64,000 nucleotides of DNA from Aquibacillus koreensis (GCF_025154055.1 NZ_JAOALK010000033.1:124001-188000), one strand, 5' to 3'; counted from the stretch's first letter, positions 18,158-27,511 are shown. Made by a program: numbers and translations. The notes: generated by a model not told the origin, from the letters alone.

Positions 18158-19444
18158 CTAATACAATTTTATCAAATTTGCTCCATGTTTAGGAATATAT
18201 TTAGAAAGCGTTTTCGTAATTGTTCCTAACTCTTCTTTTGCCCATAAATCACGAGCATTTTTCTCAGAAGAGATACCTAGTTGATGTAAGCTAATACTTA
18301 CTTCACAATCTGTTTCAGATGCATTAAATAACGCAACATATATTTCCCCACGGTTATTTTGTGTCATCCAAACAATCTTGTCATGATCGCGTTGGACAAG
18401 TTTAGGATTATAACAATCCCGATGCATAGCTAAGACTTCTTTATTTGTTATCAAGGAATTCGTCCAAGCATCATTATCATTTAATTCCCCACCAAACATT
18501 AACGGTGATTTAAAAATACTCCATAGTGTCATCATTGTTACTTGTTCGTCTTTTGAAAAACGCGTATATCGATTACTTCCATCACCATCAACAGAGCGGA
18601 TGCCGATATGACCTAACGGGAGCATATCACAATCCGGCCAATTCCCAGGTTGCACATGTTCACTCCATATCTCACATCTATCAAACATTTGGTAAAGGTG
18701 CTCCCACTTATCCCAAAAATCATCGGTCATTCTCCACATATTAGCATGTTGGTTTAACTGCTCCGCATATTCTATTGGGGCAGGTCCTGGTGAAAGACTT
18801 AATACGATCTCACGCCCACAATGATCAATTGCATTATGAATTAATTCAATTTCATCTAAATGCGCATCATAAAGACGTGAAGCAGCAATATCATCCACTT
18901 TTACAAAATCAACACCCCACGATGCATACAGTTCAAAAAGGGAATTATAGTAGTCCTGCGCACCTTCTTTTGTCGCATCCACACCATACATATCTGTATT
19001 CCAAGGACAAATCGAATTTGTATGTGCGATGTCTCTTGCACGTAAGGTTGTTCCATAGATTGCAGTATTGGCATGAACGGCTTGACGTGGAATACCACGC
19101 ATAATATGAATACCGAATTTAAGACCTAAACCGTGTACATAATCCGCTAGCTTTTTAAATCCCGATGGAAAACGGTTTGATGCGGGTACTAACCGTGAAT
19201 ATTCATCCATTTCTAAATCTGCAAAAGGTCGATAAATGGAGGAATTCGCCTCTGGTTCATACCATTGAATATCAACAACGATATATTCCCATCCAAAGTC
19301 TTTTAAGTGCTTTGCCATATAATCCGCATTTGCTTTTACCTCTTCTTCTGTTACAGTTGCACCATAGCAGTCCCAGCTATTCCACCCCATTGGAGGCGCT
19401 TGTGCAACTGAAACAGTCTTCCCTTTGTTTGCTTCGATCCCCAT
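18158..19444 (-). CDS. alpha-galactosidase-type glycosidase, GH27
   Basis: 428 residues from ATG 19444 (GAGGAG eight bases upstream; an in-frame GTG three codons earlier is less well placed). Family features: PPMGWNSWDCYG, WEYIVVDIQWYE, FGIHIMRGIPRQA, the nucleophile Asp in FVKVDDI and the probable acid/base Asp in MTDDFWDKWEH. The C-terminal ~80 residues form a beta-sandwich. No signal peptide, so cytoplasmic. Pairing with the GH36 enzyme suggests different alpha-galactosides or alpha-linked sugars are processed. GH27 also includes other specificities, so the exact substrate is open. Confidence 0.88.
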   Translation of the reverse strand: MGIEANKGKTVSVAQAPPMGWNSWDCYGATVTEEEVKANADYMAKHLKDFGWEYIVVDIQWYEPEANSSIYRPFADLEMDEYSRLVPASNRFPSGFKKLADYVHGLGLKFGIHIMRGIPRQAVHANTAIYGTTLRARDIAHTNSICPWNTDMYGVDATKEGAQDYYNSLFELYASWGVDFVKVDDIAASRLYDAHLDEIELIHNAIDHCGREIVLSLSPGPAPIEYAEQLNQHANMWRMTDDFWDKWEHLYQMFDRCEIWSEHVQPGNWPDCDMLPLGHIGIRSVDGDGSNRYTRFSKDEQVTMMTLWSIFKSPLMFGGELNDNDAWTNSLITNKEVLAMHRDCYNPKLVQRDHDKIVWMTQNNRGEIYVALFNASETDCEVSISLHQLGISSEKNARDLWAKEELGTITKTLSKYIPKHGANLIKLY

Positions 19445-19555
19445 TACTAACACTCCTCTATACGATTAATTTGCTTACTAGTTATATTGTAAATCGTATA
19501 GTTTACAGGAATCTACAATAATATTTTGCTCGTGATTGTACTTTTTTGCTCCCTC

Positions 19556-20443
19556 TTAATCAAATTTCACATGATTAACCGTTGTAAGCCCACGTCCAGA
19601 TTTAAATTCTCCAGGTGGATAGCCTACCCATTGACGAAAAACCTTTATAAAGTAACTTCCATTGGCATAGCCAATATTTCTTGCGATTTGTTCAATAGAC
19701 AAGTCTGCAAAACGAAGTAACTGTATTGCTTTTTCCATCCTTACTTTTGTCAGATATTGAATTGGAGTATAACCAGTGGCTTTCCGAAATTGACGCGTAA
19801 AGTGATACTTTGACAGCCCAATTTCTTCTGAGATCTCTTCTAAACTTTGAATCTGATTATAATTTTGTTCGATGATGTCGGCTGCTTTTTGAATCGTAAG
19901 TGGCCATGTACTCACCTTCTTTTTATCTTCATGACAAAATCGATGTAGCTCCATCATAAATTGATAGACGATGGAAGATGCGCGATAGCCGTCATGAATA
20001 AGGTCTTTGCTAGCACTATGAAAAACATCCTTGAGAAAAATGATTGGGGAACTGTTCTCTGGTAATTTGGGTACTGGGCCTAATTGATCAATAAGTGATT
20101 TCCATGAATCTGTAATATTAGTTGGACGCATTAAGATAAAATAGAATTCCCACTCGTCACTTGAAGCCGGTAAGAAATATCGATGATTGCTTGGAATTTC
20201 TACCATAAATGCACGACCAGGTTCAACTTGGTAAGTATGTTCGTTCACTTCAACTTGCCCATAACCAGAGACTGTATATTGGAATAAATAAAGAGGACCA
20301 TCAATTCGTTCTTGACCATCCCAATAATAATCGTGCGAGGTTACTTTATCAAAACCTACTGCGAAGAGTTGACAAAATGAACGCTGCATCGTATCTAGAA
20401 AACGATATCCATATGTATTGTAAGTTGGTTTTTGCGTAGACAT
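19556..20443 (-). CDS. AraC-family regulator of the alpha-galactosidase genes
   Basis: 295 residues from ATG 20443 (ATGGAGGATCC ribosome site); upstream in-frame codons lack one. Residues ~1-165 form a cupin-like sugar-sensing domain (DGPLYLFQYTVSGYG, PGRAFMVEIPSNHRYF). The last ~100 are two helix-turn-helices (SLEEISEEIGLSKYHFTRQF and SIEQIARNIGYANGSYFIKV). It is encoded upstream of GH27 and GH36 on the same strand with ~110 bp between, so it probably activates them in response to galactosides. Confidence 0.88.
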   Translation of the reverse strand: MSTQKPTYNTYGYRFLDTMQRSFCQLFAVGFDKVTSHDYYWDGQERIDGPLYLFQYTVSGYGQVEVNEHTYQVEPGRAFMVEIPSNHRYFLPASSDEWEFYFILMRPTNITDSWKSLIDQLGPVPKLPENSSPIIFLKDVFHSASKDLIHDGYRASSIVYQFMMELHRFCHEDKKKVSTWPLTIQKAADIIEQNYNQIQSLEEISEEIGLSKYHFTRQFRKATGYTPIQYLTKVRMEKAIQLLRFADLSIEQIARNIGYANGSYFIKVFRQWVGYPPGEFKSGRGLTTVNHVKFD

Positions 20444-20635
20444 TTGGATCCTCCATCTGTTTGTGTGGATATGAGTTAAGCCTTTTTTTACAATAAAGAA
20501 ATGTAAGTCCTGCTTAATGATTGATAGCATTATAACCCTTTATTTAGATAATTTCGAGGCATTAAGTCCTGATTGACCTAGAAGTACAGAATTACAAAGG
20601 TGCTAGCCCCTATATCAAAAAATGCACCATAAAAA

Positions 20636-20674
20636 AAAGCGGGACAGGGGAGTTCTATCTTCCTGTCCCCTAGT
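20636..20674 (-). terminator. Rho-independent terminator after serA
   Basis: Minus strand: GGGACAGG hairpin with CCTGTCCC followed by GCTTTTTTTTTATG. Confidence 0.85.
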
Positions 20675-20679
20675 CCCAC

Positions 20680-21876
20680 TTAGATGATTCGTGTGGTGAT
20701 CATGCCGTTGATTTGGTTAATTTTTTCCTCTAAGCTAGGAATGATGTCTCCATTTACGTCATTCTCAATATCAACCATGGTATAAGCGTATTCTCCACGG
20801 CTTCTGTTGACCATGTCAGCGATATTTAAGTTAAAGTCTGAAATAGCTGATGAAATTTGGCCAACCATGTTTGGTACATTTTTATGAAATGCTGCGACAC
20901 GTTTCTTTCCTGTATAAGGAAGGTTGGCATTTGGGAAATTCACAGAGTTTTTAATATTTCCGGTTTCAAGAAATTGCTTCACTTGTCGAGCCGCCATAAT
21001 TGCACAATTCTCTTCCGATTCTTTCGTGGAAGCGCCAAGATGCGGAAATGCAACTGCATTTTTCATCTTTAATACGTTTTCCGTCGGGAAGTCGGTAATA
21101 AACTTGCCAACTTTTCCACTGTCTAATGCAATCGCGATATCCTCTTCATTGACAAGTCCACCTCTTGAGAAGTTAAACAATTGAACACCAGGTTTCATCA
21201 GTTTAAACGTTTCTTCATTAAACATGCCAATCGTGTCATCCGTTAACGGAACATGAACAGTGATATAATCACTCACAGCGTATAATTCTTCTATTGAATT
21301 AGCACGTTGTACATTACGTGATAAATTCCAAGCTGTGTCTACAGAGATAAATGGGTCAAAACCAATAACGTCCATCCCTAAGTCCAGTGCATCGTTAGCT
21401 ACAAGCGCACCAATTGCACCTAAACCAATGACACCAAGCGTTTTTCCTTTAATCTCACTTCCTACGAAGTTTTTCTTTCCTGCTTCTACTAGTTTACCAA
21501 TTTGATCTCCTTGACCTTCTAACGTTCTTGCCCAGGCTGCACCAGCAAAAAGATTACGAGAAGAAGCCATTAATGAAGTAAGTACAATCTCTTTTACTGC
21601 ATTGGCATTTGCACCAGGTGTATTAAAAACCACAACACCTTGCTCTGTACATTTTTTAATAGGGATATTGTTCACGCCAGCTCCTGCGCGTGCAATTGCT
21701 TTTACATTATCCCCTAATTCCATATCATGCATATTAAAGCTACGCACCACAATAGCATCTGGGTTTTCGCTATTTTCATCAATATTATAGTTTTGTTTAA
21801 AAACATCTAAACCACTTGTCGCAATATTATTTAAGGTTTTTATAGTTGGTACTTTCTCAATCAAGGTTGTGCTCAT
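20680..21876 (-). CDS. serA: D-3-phosphoglycerate dehydrogenase
   Basis: 398 residues from ATG 21876 (AGAGGAGG ribosome site). It oxidises 3-phosphoglycerate, the first committed step of serine synthesis. The NAD-binding motif GVIGLGAIGALVA is followed by the catalytic Arg in FNFSRGGLVNE and the His in FPHLGASTKE. The C-terminal ~75 residues are an ACT domain (SRGEYAYTMVDIENDV), usual for serine feedback; it lacks the extra ASB domain of B. subtilis SerA. It stands alone behind a ZTP riboswitch and terminator, which ties serine and thus one-carbon supply to folate status. Confidence 0.94.
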   Translation of the reverse strand: MSTTLIEKVPTIKTLNNIATSGLDVFKQNYNIDENSENPDAIVVRSFNMHDMELGDNVKAIARAGAGVNNIPIKKCTEQGVVVFNTPGANANAVKEIVLTSLMASSRNLFAGAAWARTLEGQGDQIGKLVEAGKKNFVGSEIKGKTLGVIGLGAIGALVANDALDLGMDVIGFDPFISVDTAWNLSRNVQRANSIEELYAVSDYITVHVPLTDDTIGMFNEETFKLMKPGVQLFNFSRGGLVNEEDIAIALDSGKVGKFITDFPTENVLKMKNAVAFPHLGASTKESEENCAIMAARQVKQFLETGNIKNSVNFPNANLPYTGKKRVAAFHKNVPNMVGQISSAISDFNLNIADMVNRSRGEYAYTMVDIENDVNGDIIPSLEEKINQINGMITTRII

Positions 21877-21974
21877 TTTATTTCCTCCTCTTATTTTCAT
21901 GTTCTACAAACAATCCAGACCGCTCCCCACAGAACTTGCAAAATAGCCGGATTCACACCTCCTAATATACAGAA

Positions 21975-22003
21975 AGAGGTAAGGGATTATTTCCCTTACC
22001 TCT
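21975..22003 (-). terminator. riboswitch-controlled terminator in the serA leader
   Basis: AGAGGTAAGGGA / TCCCTTACCTCT inverted repeat immediately 3' of the aptamer, followed on the minus strand by TTTCTGT, a rather weak U tract. It is the likely expression platform. Confidence 0.8.
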
Positions 22004-22073
22004 GCCCAGGCGAACGGCTAAGACACTATGAGCTCCCCCGCGGTCGTCCGCGTTTCGCCAGTTACTCATAGTC
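22002..22073 (-). promoter_or_regulatory. ZTP/ZMP riboswitch (pfl motif) upstream of serA
   Basis: On the minus strand: P1 ACTATGAG pairs with CTCATAGT; between them are AACTGGCG, a GC-rich P2 hairpin (CGCGG-ACGA-CCGCG) and GGGGAGC; then GCCG-TTCG-CCTGGGCA forms P3 with the conserved loop. CUGGCG, GGGAGC and CCUGGGCA are the signature elements of the ZTP (pfl) aptamer. Binding of ZTP/ZMP, which accumulates when 10-formyl-THF is short, is known to turn genes on by preventing termination. Here the target is serine synthesis. Confidence 0.93.
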
Positions 22074-22450
22074 TAGTCTTTATATTTTTTAATATTTAAA
22101 GTTAGGTGTTCAAAAGAACATCCTAACACTAATGAATATGTCTGTTTTTTCTGAATGATGATTACATGGATAATATAACAAATAAATGATAGTTATTCAA
22201 CACAAATATGAATATTAATCAAAAATGTTTTAGTGATCGTTCGTGTTTTGCGACTCGGAATCGAAAGTCTAATCACTTCTTTGAATTCTACAGACAAAAT
22301 CTTACCTATTTCCCTACTCACTACACCTCAAGCACATATGGTTCATCACCAAATTGCACTTCATACACTTTTATTAATGCTTACCTTTTTAAAATTTGAA
22401 AATGTTACTAAAAAAAATGGGCGCTAGATTCAACTGATGCTATTTTTTAT

Positions 22451-23956
22451 TTAATTTTCATAATGAAAGTAAGCAAAATCAACATGTCCTCCAGATTGTC
22501 GTTTCGCATAATTAAATAATCCGATCCGATACCCCATAAAATGATCTAACGTGTATTTCATTTGTAATTCCTTTCCAATCATAGACCATTCAATTCCATC
22601 TTCGGAATAATAAAATGTTGCGATATCTATACTATCTTTGAAATTAAAGTTTACCTTTAGGTGAATGTCATTTTTGGCATATGGGATTTTTTCTACTACA
22701 TCTTCCGTATCATCACCACGATTAACTGTCATGGTCACATGGGCTTTACCATTCTCATCGACTTCTACTCCAACCGTGCCAAATTTATTTTGCAATGCCA
22801 CTAATCCAGCATGATCACCCGGTTTCATATTGGTAATTTCCATCATTGTAATTCCTGAACAATTTGGTCCTTCTGTTCTTTGTGTTAACGTGTTACGAGC
22901 TTGTAAAATACTGTTTGTTAGTTGACTCGTTTCCAATCGCAGATATCCCGGTCGTTTTGTAACAGACCACCGGAGATTGTCTGGATTATGGTTCCACTGC
23001 CAATTCCACGCTAATTTATTATCTTCGTAATCAAACGAATCACTCACCACTAATGGTGTATGCTTCGAAGCAGGCAGGTCGATTTCAAATGTTTGAGGGG
23101 CTTTCCCATTCATACCGATCATCGGCCAATCTCTTTCCCAGTTTACCGGTAGTAGATATGGTATTCTGCCGACCGCATCATGGTCTTGGAATAACATTGC
23201 ATACCAGTCACCATGTGGTGTATCTACAATAGCTCCTTGTGCAATTCCCTTGTTTTGATAGTCCATATCATCATCAAAAATCACTTGACGCTCATACTCA
23301 CCCAAAAGTTGTTTCGAACGATAGGCTATCTGTCGTCTTCGCTGGTTCCCATCTGATGGCCATTCGATAAACAGCAAGTAATAATAACCATTCATTTTAT
23401 ACGCATGACAGCCTTCACAACGCAAGCCGATACCTTCTTTTGGTGTTTCCAGTAATAATTGGTCGATACCACCAGCTTTGATTGCTTTCACATCCGCAGT
23501 CAATTCCGTAATACGGATATCGCCACAGCCGTATATAACAAACACACGACCTTCATCAAATAGTAATGCCGGGTCATGATAAATCCCCTCAATCGTTGTA
23601 CGCTCCCATTTCCCTATCTCTATATCATTTGTTTGGTAGATATAAAATTGTTCCCTATCATTACTTGAAAAACATACATAGAATTTATCATCATGATAAC
23701 GCAAACTTGTAGCCCATTGACCTTGTCCATAAATATTTTTATTGTCTATAAGATTATGTCCATCGTTGTCCTCCAAAGTATCATACAGATATCCAACAAA
23801 CTCCCAATCTACTAAATTATCTGACTTCATAATTGGACAGCCTGGCATAGAATGCATACTTGTACTTACCATATAAAATACATTCTCAACTCGTATCACA
23901 TCAACATCTGGAACATCTGCCCAAAATAATGGATTCGTTACAGTAGTTTTATTCAT
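22451..23956 (-). CDS. glycoside hydrolase family 43 (beta-xylosidase / alpha-L-arabinofuranosidase type)
   Basis: 501 residues. A five-bladed propeller occupies residues ~1-300: the base Asp in ADVPDVDVIRVENVFYM, the pKa-modulating Asp in YHDPALLFDEG, and the acid Glu in RCEGCHAYK. The C-terminal ~200 residues form a concanavalin-like beta-sandwich typical of two-domain GH43 enzymes. No signal peptide, so cytoplasmic action on xylo- or arabino-oligosaccharides is likely. The GAAAGGAG ribosome site lies ten bases before this ATG; another ATG four bases upstream opens only a three-codon frame. Its neighbour is a GH127 arabinofuranosidase on the same strand. Confidence 0.9.
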   Translation of the reverse strand: MNKTTVTNPLFWADVPDVDVIRVENVFYMVSTSMHSMPGCPIMKSDNLVDWEFVGYLYDTLEDNDGHNLIDNKNIYGQGQWATSLRYHDDKFYVCFSSNDREQFYIYQTNDIEIGKWERTTIEGIYHDPALLFDEGRVFVIYGCGDIRITELTADVKAIKAGGIDQLLLETPKEGIGLRCEGCHAYKMNGYYYLLFIEWPSDGNQRRRQIAYRSKQLLGEYERQVIFDDDMDYQNKGIAQGAIVDTPHGDWYAMLFQDHDAVGRIPYLLPVNWERDWPMIGMNGKAPQTFEIDLPASKHTPLVVSDSFDYEDNKLAWNWQWNHNPDNLRWSVTKRPGYLRLETSQLTNSILQARNTLTQRTEGPNCSGITMMEITNMKPGDHAGLVALQNKFGTVGVEVDENGKAHVTMTVNRGDDTEDVVEKIPYAKNDIHLKVNFNFKDSIDIATFYYSEDGIEWSMIGKELQMKYTLDHFMGYRIGLFNYAKRQSGGHVDFAYFHYEN

Positions 23957-23974
23957 TCATAAAGTGCTCCTTTC

Positions 23975-24060
23975 GTGAACATGGGGACGGTTCTTCTGTT
24001 TCCATTTTTGGAAACAGGAGAACCGTCCCCTTGCTTACAAGATCTGTCCCCTTGTTTCCA
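23975..24060. repeat. REP-like palindromic element, copy A
   Basis: GTGAACATGGGGACGG starts a long imperfect palindrome (23983-24030) with GGGGACGGTTCTTCTGTTTCC and its complement; a partial second copy (CTGTCCCCTTGTTTCC) follows. This is the GGGGACGGTTCT-type intergenic repeat common in Firmicutes. Copy B is at 27374-27438. Confidence 0.85.
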
Positions 24061-24068
24061 CTTTTTTG

Positions 24069-26348
24069 CTATTGTTTTTCGTTAATGATTCTTAAGCCGT
24101 AGACGGCTCCGGCTGCTTTGCCTTCGGTGGAGGCAAATTTGACTTCCACTTTTTCTTTTCCCGCAGTTAGGTTTGTAGGAATTTCATAACAAACATCGAA
24201 CAACTCTCCTGGTTTATTTAGCTTCAAACGTTGTTGTGCGAGAATTGTACCATCAATTAATAAATCAAAGGTACGCTCATATGTCTTTCCGTCGACATAC
24301 CAAGTGTCATCGCTACCGTAATACGTGACGAGTAAATACATCGGTTTGTTTGGATCTACTGCCATTGTGTAACTAAAAAATCCATCACCACGACTATCTC
24401 GCCATCCCTTACGTACGACATGTAAGTAACCAGAATTAGAATTTTCAGATTGCATGTCATGCTCAACCTCTGGCTGCTGCTCACCTGGAATTACTTCATC
24501 AACTGTAATACGACGCATTTTTTCCTTTTCTTGCTTTTCTACATCAACAAAATGGCCGAATGTTTGTTCATCCATCACCTTCCAATAGATCGTATAACGC
24601 TCGTGGTGTAAAGCATAGAAAGGAATTAATGTAACCTTTACGTCTCCAGGCTTACCTACCGTTTCCGTTTCAAACATGAGAGCTTTTCCTTCCACTGGAT
24701 GAATCCACTTATTCACATCTTTTTCATCGGTGACTAGGATCGGGACATCAATAAGCTCATGATTATCTAATGCTTGGTGGTCTGCCAAAATATCTGTTTC
24801 AGGAAATTTTTCTTTTCCTAACGCACCTGCAAGCACGATTGGCCCGTATAAAATCGCTTGTTTATTCGGATCATCTTTTGCTGTATAAGTGTGTAGACCC
24901 ATCGGTAAGTCAACTTCGATTCGGTCGCCGGCTGTCCACGTATTGTTTATGCTCAAATAACCATTCTCAACGTCTGCCACTTCTTTCCTTCCGTTCACTG
25001 CTACTGTAACTGAACCTGCCATCCAGTCTGGTACACGAATGTGAATACGTAACGCTTCACCATTTGCTTCTTTAAAAATTAGTGTTGTTTTGTCTGATTC
25101 CGGAAATGACGTCTCTTGCACCAATTCTACCTCGTTATCTTCCAAAAACAAATCGGAAGCAATAAATAAGTTTACGTACAGATTGTTATTTTCATAGGAA
25201 TAAATATTTCTCGTATAGCGAGCAGGGTTTTCCATTCCTGTTCCTGTGCAACACCAAAACGAATCGTCCGGTGAACAATATACTTTAAAGTGACCTGGTT
25301 CTGTTGACATGAAGTAAGCCTTCATTCCTGAATCTGGATCTTGCGAAGCTAAAATATGGTTATAAAGCGCACGTTCATAATAATCCATGTAAACTGATTT
25401 TTTTGTCCAATTAAATAGATGCTCCGTTAGCTTTAACATATTGTAGGTGTTGCATGACTCATTTGTTTGAACACCTAATACTTCTGTATCAATGGCACCA
25501 AAGTGTTCGCGATTACTGTTTCCGCCTATAACATAGGAACGATGCGTGGTCACTTGATGCCAAAAAAACTCCGCCATATCACGATATACCTGTTCACCCG
25601 TAATTTCATATAACTTAGCCACTCCGACTACTTTAGGAATTTGGGTGTTCGCATGTTTTCCTTCTAATTCGTCCACCTGTTTAGCTAATGGATCTAGGAC
25701 AAGCTTTTGACAGAATCGTTTGGCAAGCTCTAAATACTTTTCTTCTTTTGTAATAATGTACATGTCTGCCATAACCTCATTCATAGCCCCATGTTCACAA
25801 ATCAACATGCGTTGAAACTGCTCATCTGTTAAAGAAGAAAGACCGGCATATGCCCATTCTGACAACTTTGTAACAACTTCAAGTGCTTGATTGTTTCCAG
25901 CAAGTTGATATGCGTCAATTAAACCTGCATAAATTTTATGTAGACTATACCATGGAACCCATGAACCACCTAAATTAAAGTTATCTACGTAGAACTCTCC
26001 CGTAAATACCTGGTCGAAACAGTCACGTGAAAAACCGCTTACATATCCATGTTCATCAAAACGCTGTATAAGTGCTAATTCGTCTATAGCATAATCTAAC
26101 TTTTCTCTTAAAGTACCATCGCCAGTTACTTGGTACATGGCTGCTGCCGCTGAAAGCCAATGTCCAATCGAATGCCCTGCAATTTCCATGGACTCCCATC
26201 CACCATAACGAGGTTTCCTAGGGTCTTTGGAAATAGCTTCATAGCATGGGGCAACTAAACGATCTACATCCAGATATAAAAGATAGTCCTTTCCTTTTTC
26301 CTGCGAATCAAGAAATATCCCTTCTAACAATCTAACTTTTGGTAGCAT
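24069..26348 (-). CDS. beta-L-arabinofuranosidase, GH127
   Basis: About 759 residues from the second of two in-frame ATGs (26348), which is seven bases from GGAG; the first is only one base away. It shows the GH127 (old DUF1680) layout: (alpha/alpha)6 barrel with GGWESMEIAGHSIGHWLSA, NLGGSWVPWYSLHKIYAGL, ESCNTYNMLKLTEHLF, and the Cys-containing active-site segment SFWCCTGTGMEN, whose Cys acts as nucleophile in this family. Beta-sandwich domains follow. It would release beta-L-arabinofuranose from arabino-oligosaccharides or hydroxyproline-linked arabinan. No signal peptide. Divergent from an AraC regulator. Confidence 0.92.
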   Translation of the reverse strand: MLPKVRLLEGIFLDSQEKGKDYLLYLDVDRLVAPCYEAISKDPRKPRYGGWESMEIAGHSIGHWLSAAAAMYQVTGDGTLREKLDYAIDELALIQRFDEHGYVSGFSRDCFDQVFTGEFYVDNFNLGGSWVPWYSLHKIYAGLIDAYQLAGNNQALEVVTKLSEWAYAGLSSLTDEQFQRMLICEHGAMNEVMADMYIITKEEKYLELAKRFCQKLVLDPLAKQVDELEGKHANTQIPKVVGVAKLYEITGEQVYRDMAEFFWHQVTTHRSYVIGGNSNREHFGAIDTEVLGVQTNESCNTYNMLKLTEHLFNWTKKSVYMDYYERALYNHILASQDPDSGMKAYFMSTEPGHFKVYCSPDDSFWCCTGTGMENPARYTRNIYSYENNNLYVNLFIASDLFLEDNEVELVQETSFPESDKTTLIFKEANGEALRIHIRVPDWMAGSVTVAVNGRKEVADVENGYLSINNTWTAGDRIEVDLPMGLHTYTAKDDPNKQAILYGPIVLAGALGKEKFPETDILADHQALDNHELIDVPILVTDEKDVNKWIHPVEGKALMFETETVGKPGDVKVTLIPFYALHHERYTIYWKVMDEQTFGHFVDVEKQEKEKMRRITVDEVIPGEQQPEVEHDMQSENSNSGYLHVVRKGWRDSRGDGFFSYTMAVDPNKPMYLLVTYYGSDDTWYVDGKTYERTFDLLIDGTILAQQRLKLNKPGELFDVCYEIPTNLTAGKEKVEVKFASTEGKAAGAVYGLRIINEKQ

Positions 26349-26496
26349 TAGCATTCTCCTTCTTCCTTATTAGTTCATATTATCTATGGGTAACGATGAA
26401 ATGTGAATTCACGAATCATCAGAAAACATATCTTTTTTTTGGATTTTCAAATAAAATATAGAGAAGTACATATAAAACAGATAGGAGCCAAATTTT

Positions 26497-27372
26497 ATGC
26501 ATGAAGTTGTTTTACAAGCATATCATCTACCGCTAGTTAGGGATGCTGGGTTTATGGTCGACACAAAAGGAATTCAAATCCACCCAAACCGAAAAATGGA
26601 ACATACACATGTGTTTATATATGTACGAAAAGGAGCTATTTTTGTAGTTGAGGATGAAAAAGAATACAAATTATCGGAAGGTACATATCTTTTTCTTAGA
26701 AAAAACACTTCGCACTGGGGTAGTAAGCCTTATGCTCCTGATACAGAGTGGTTTTACATTCATTTTTATGACGCACCAAACGAACCAGACAAAAAAAGTA
26801 TGCAGGAGTATTCTTCCTTTCAGCAAGCATCGATGATTCATGAAGATACGTATAATACGATTTTGACTTTACCTAAGTTTGATAAGCCAACACAACCTGA
26901 GTATATAGAGTTGCAATTGCAAAAAATATTAGATCGGTATCATGCGTCTAGTCCAATACGACCATTACAATTATCAACAATGACTTATGAATTATTTCTA
27001 GAGTTATATCAAGAGAGAAAGAATAAACATGAAAATAAAAATATAAATCGGATCGTTAATAAGATGATAGAATTATTGAAACAAACCCCTACAGAGCGAA
27101 TTAACTCTAAAGATATAGCAGTAGAGCTTGGGATGAATTATTCCTATTTATCCCATCTATTTCGTGAGCAGACTGGAAAAAGCGTTACTCAATTTCAAAA
27201 TGAACTCGTAATAGAAGAAGCGATTCGGCTATTCAAAAACAACACTACCTACAATGTTTCAGAAGTCAGTGAAATATTAGGATTCTCTAACCCATTCTAC
27301 TTTAGTAGAGTATTCAAAAAAGTAACCGGCATATCTCCATCCGTTTACCTGAACCAAAATTACCGAAGTTAA
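26497..27372 (+). CDS. AraC-family regulator, divergent from GH127
   Basis: 291 residues. The N-terminal cupin sensor (PNRKMEHTHVFIYVRKGAIF, SEGTYLFLRKNTSHWG) is followed by a linker and a C-terminal pair of helix-turn-helices (NSKDIAVELGMNYSYLSHLF, NVSEVSEILGFSNPFYFSRV). It is divergently transcribed from the GH127/GH43 genes across ~150 bp, a usual arrangement for a local sugar-responsive activator. Immediately after its stop is a REP-like palindrome that may also end transcription. Confidence 0.9.
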   Translation: MHEVVLQAYHLPLVRDAGFMVDTKGIQIHPNRKMEHTHVFIYVRKGAIFVVEDEKEYKLSEGTYLFLRKNTSHWGSKPYAPDTEWFYIHFYDAPNEPDKKSMQEYSSFQQASMIHEDTYNTILTLPKFDKPTQPEYIELQLQKILDRYHASSPIRPLQLSTMTYELFLELYQERKNKHENKNINRIVNKMIELLKQTPTERINSKDIAVELGMNYSYLSHLFREQTGKSVTQFQNELVIEEAIRLFKNNTTYNVSEVSEILGFSNPFYFSRVFKKVTGISPSVYLNQNYRS

Positions 27373-27373
27373 C

Positions 27374-27438
27374 GTGAACATGGGGACGGTTCTTGTGTGC
27401 ACGTTTTGTGCACACAAGAATCGTCCCCATGTTTCCAT
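27374..27438. repeat. REP-like palindromic element, copy B
   Basis: GTGAACATGGGGACGGTTCT with a near-perfect inverted complement (27382-27428), same family as copy A. The loop arms differ (GTGTGCAC here, TGTTTCC in A). The two copies bracket the GH127-araC pair. Confidence 0.88.
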
Positions 27439-27480
27439 TTATTCATTGACATTAGTAAATAATGGTATTATGATTGGTTC

Positions 27481-27496
27481 ATCAAAATAATTTGAT
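27481..27496 (+). promoter_or_regulatory. ArsR-type operator before the first arsR
   Basis: Perfect palindrome ATCAAA-ATAA-TTTGAT, 16 bases before the arsR start codon and thus overlapping its promoter or leader. It matches the ATCAA...TTGAT sites found again after arsR. Confidence 0.75.
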
Positions 27497-27511
27497 TAAG
27501 AGGTGTAACCA

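Larger units (their letters stand above)
21877..22450. other. serA leader and adjoining non-coding gap
   Basis: The serA-proximal part holds the ZTP riboswitch (22002-22073), its terminator (21975-22003) and a possible 19-codon leader frame (GTG near 21958 to the TGA overlapping 21900, strong AGGAGG but only one base away). From 22080 to 22450 I see AT-rich sequence with a 64-codon plus-strand frame (22233-22427) that has no convincing ribosome site and no recognised family. Confidence 0.6.

Noticed and set aside
22233-22427. 64-codon plus-strand frame upstream of the serA leader
   Set aside because: No ribosome site, no recognised family and an overlapping frame of similar length; not called as a gene.
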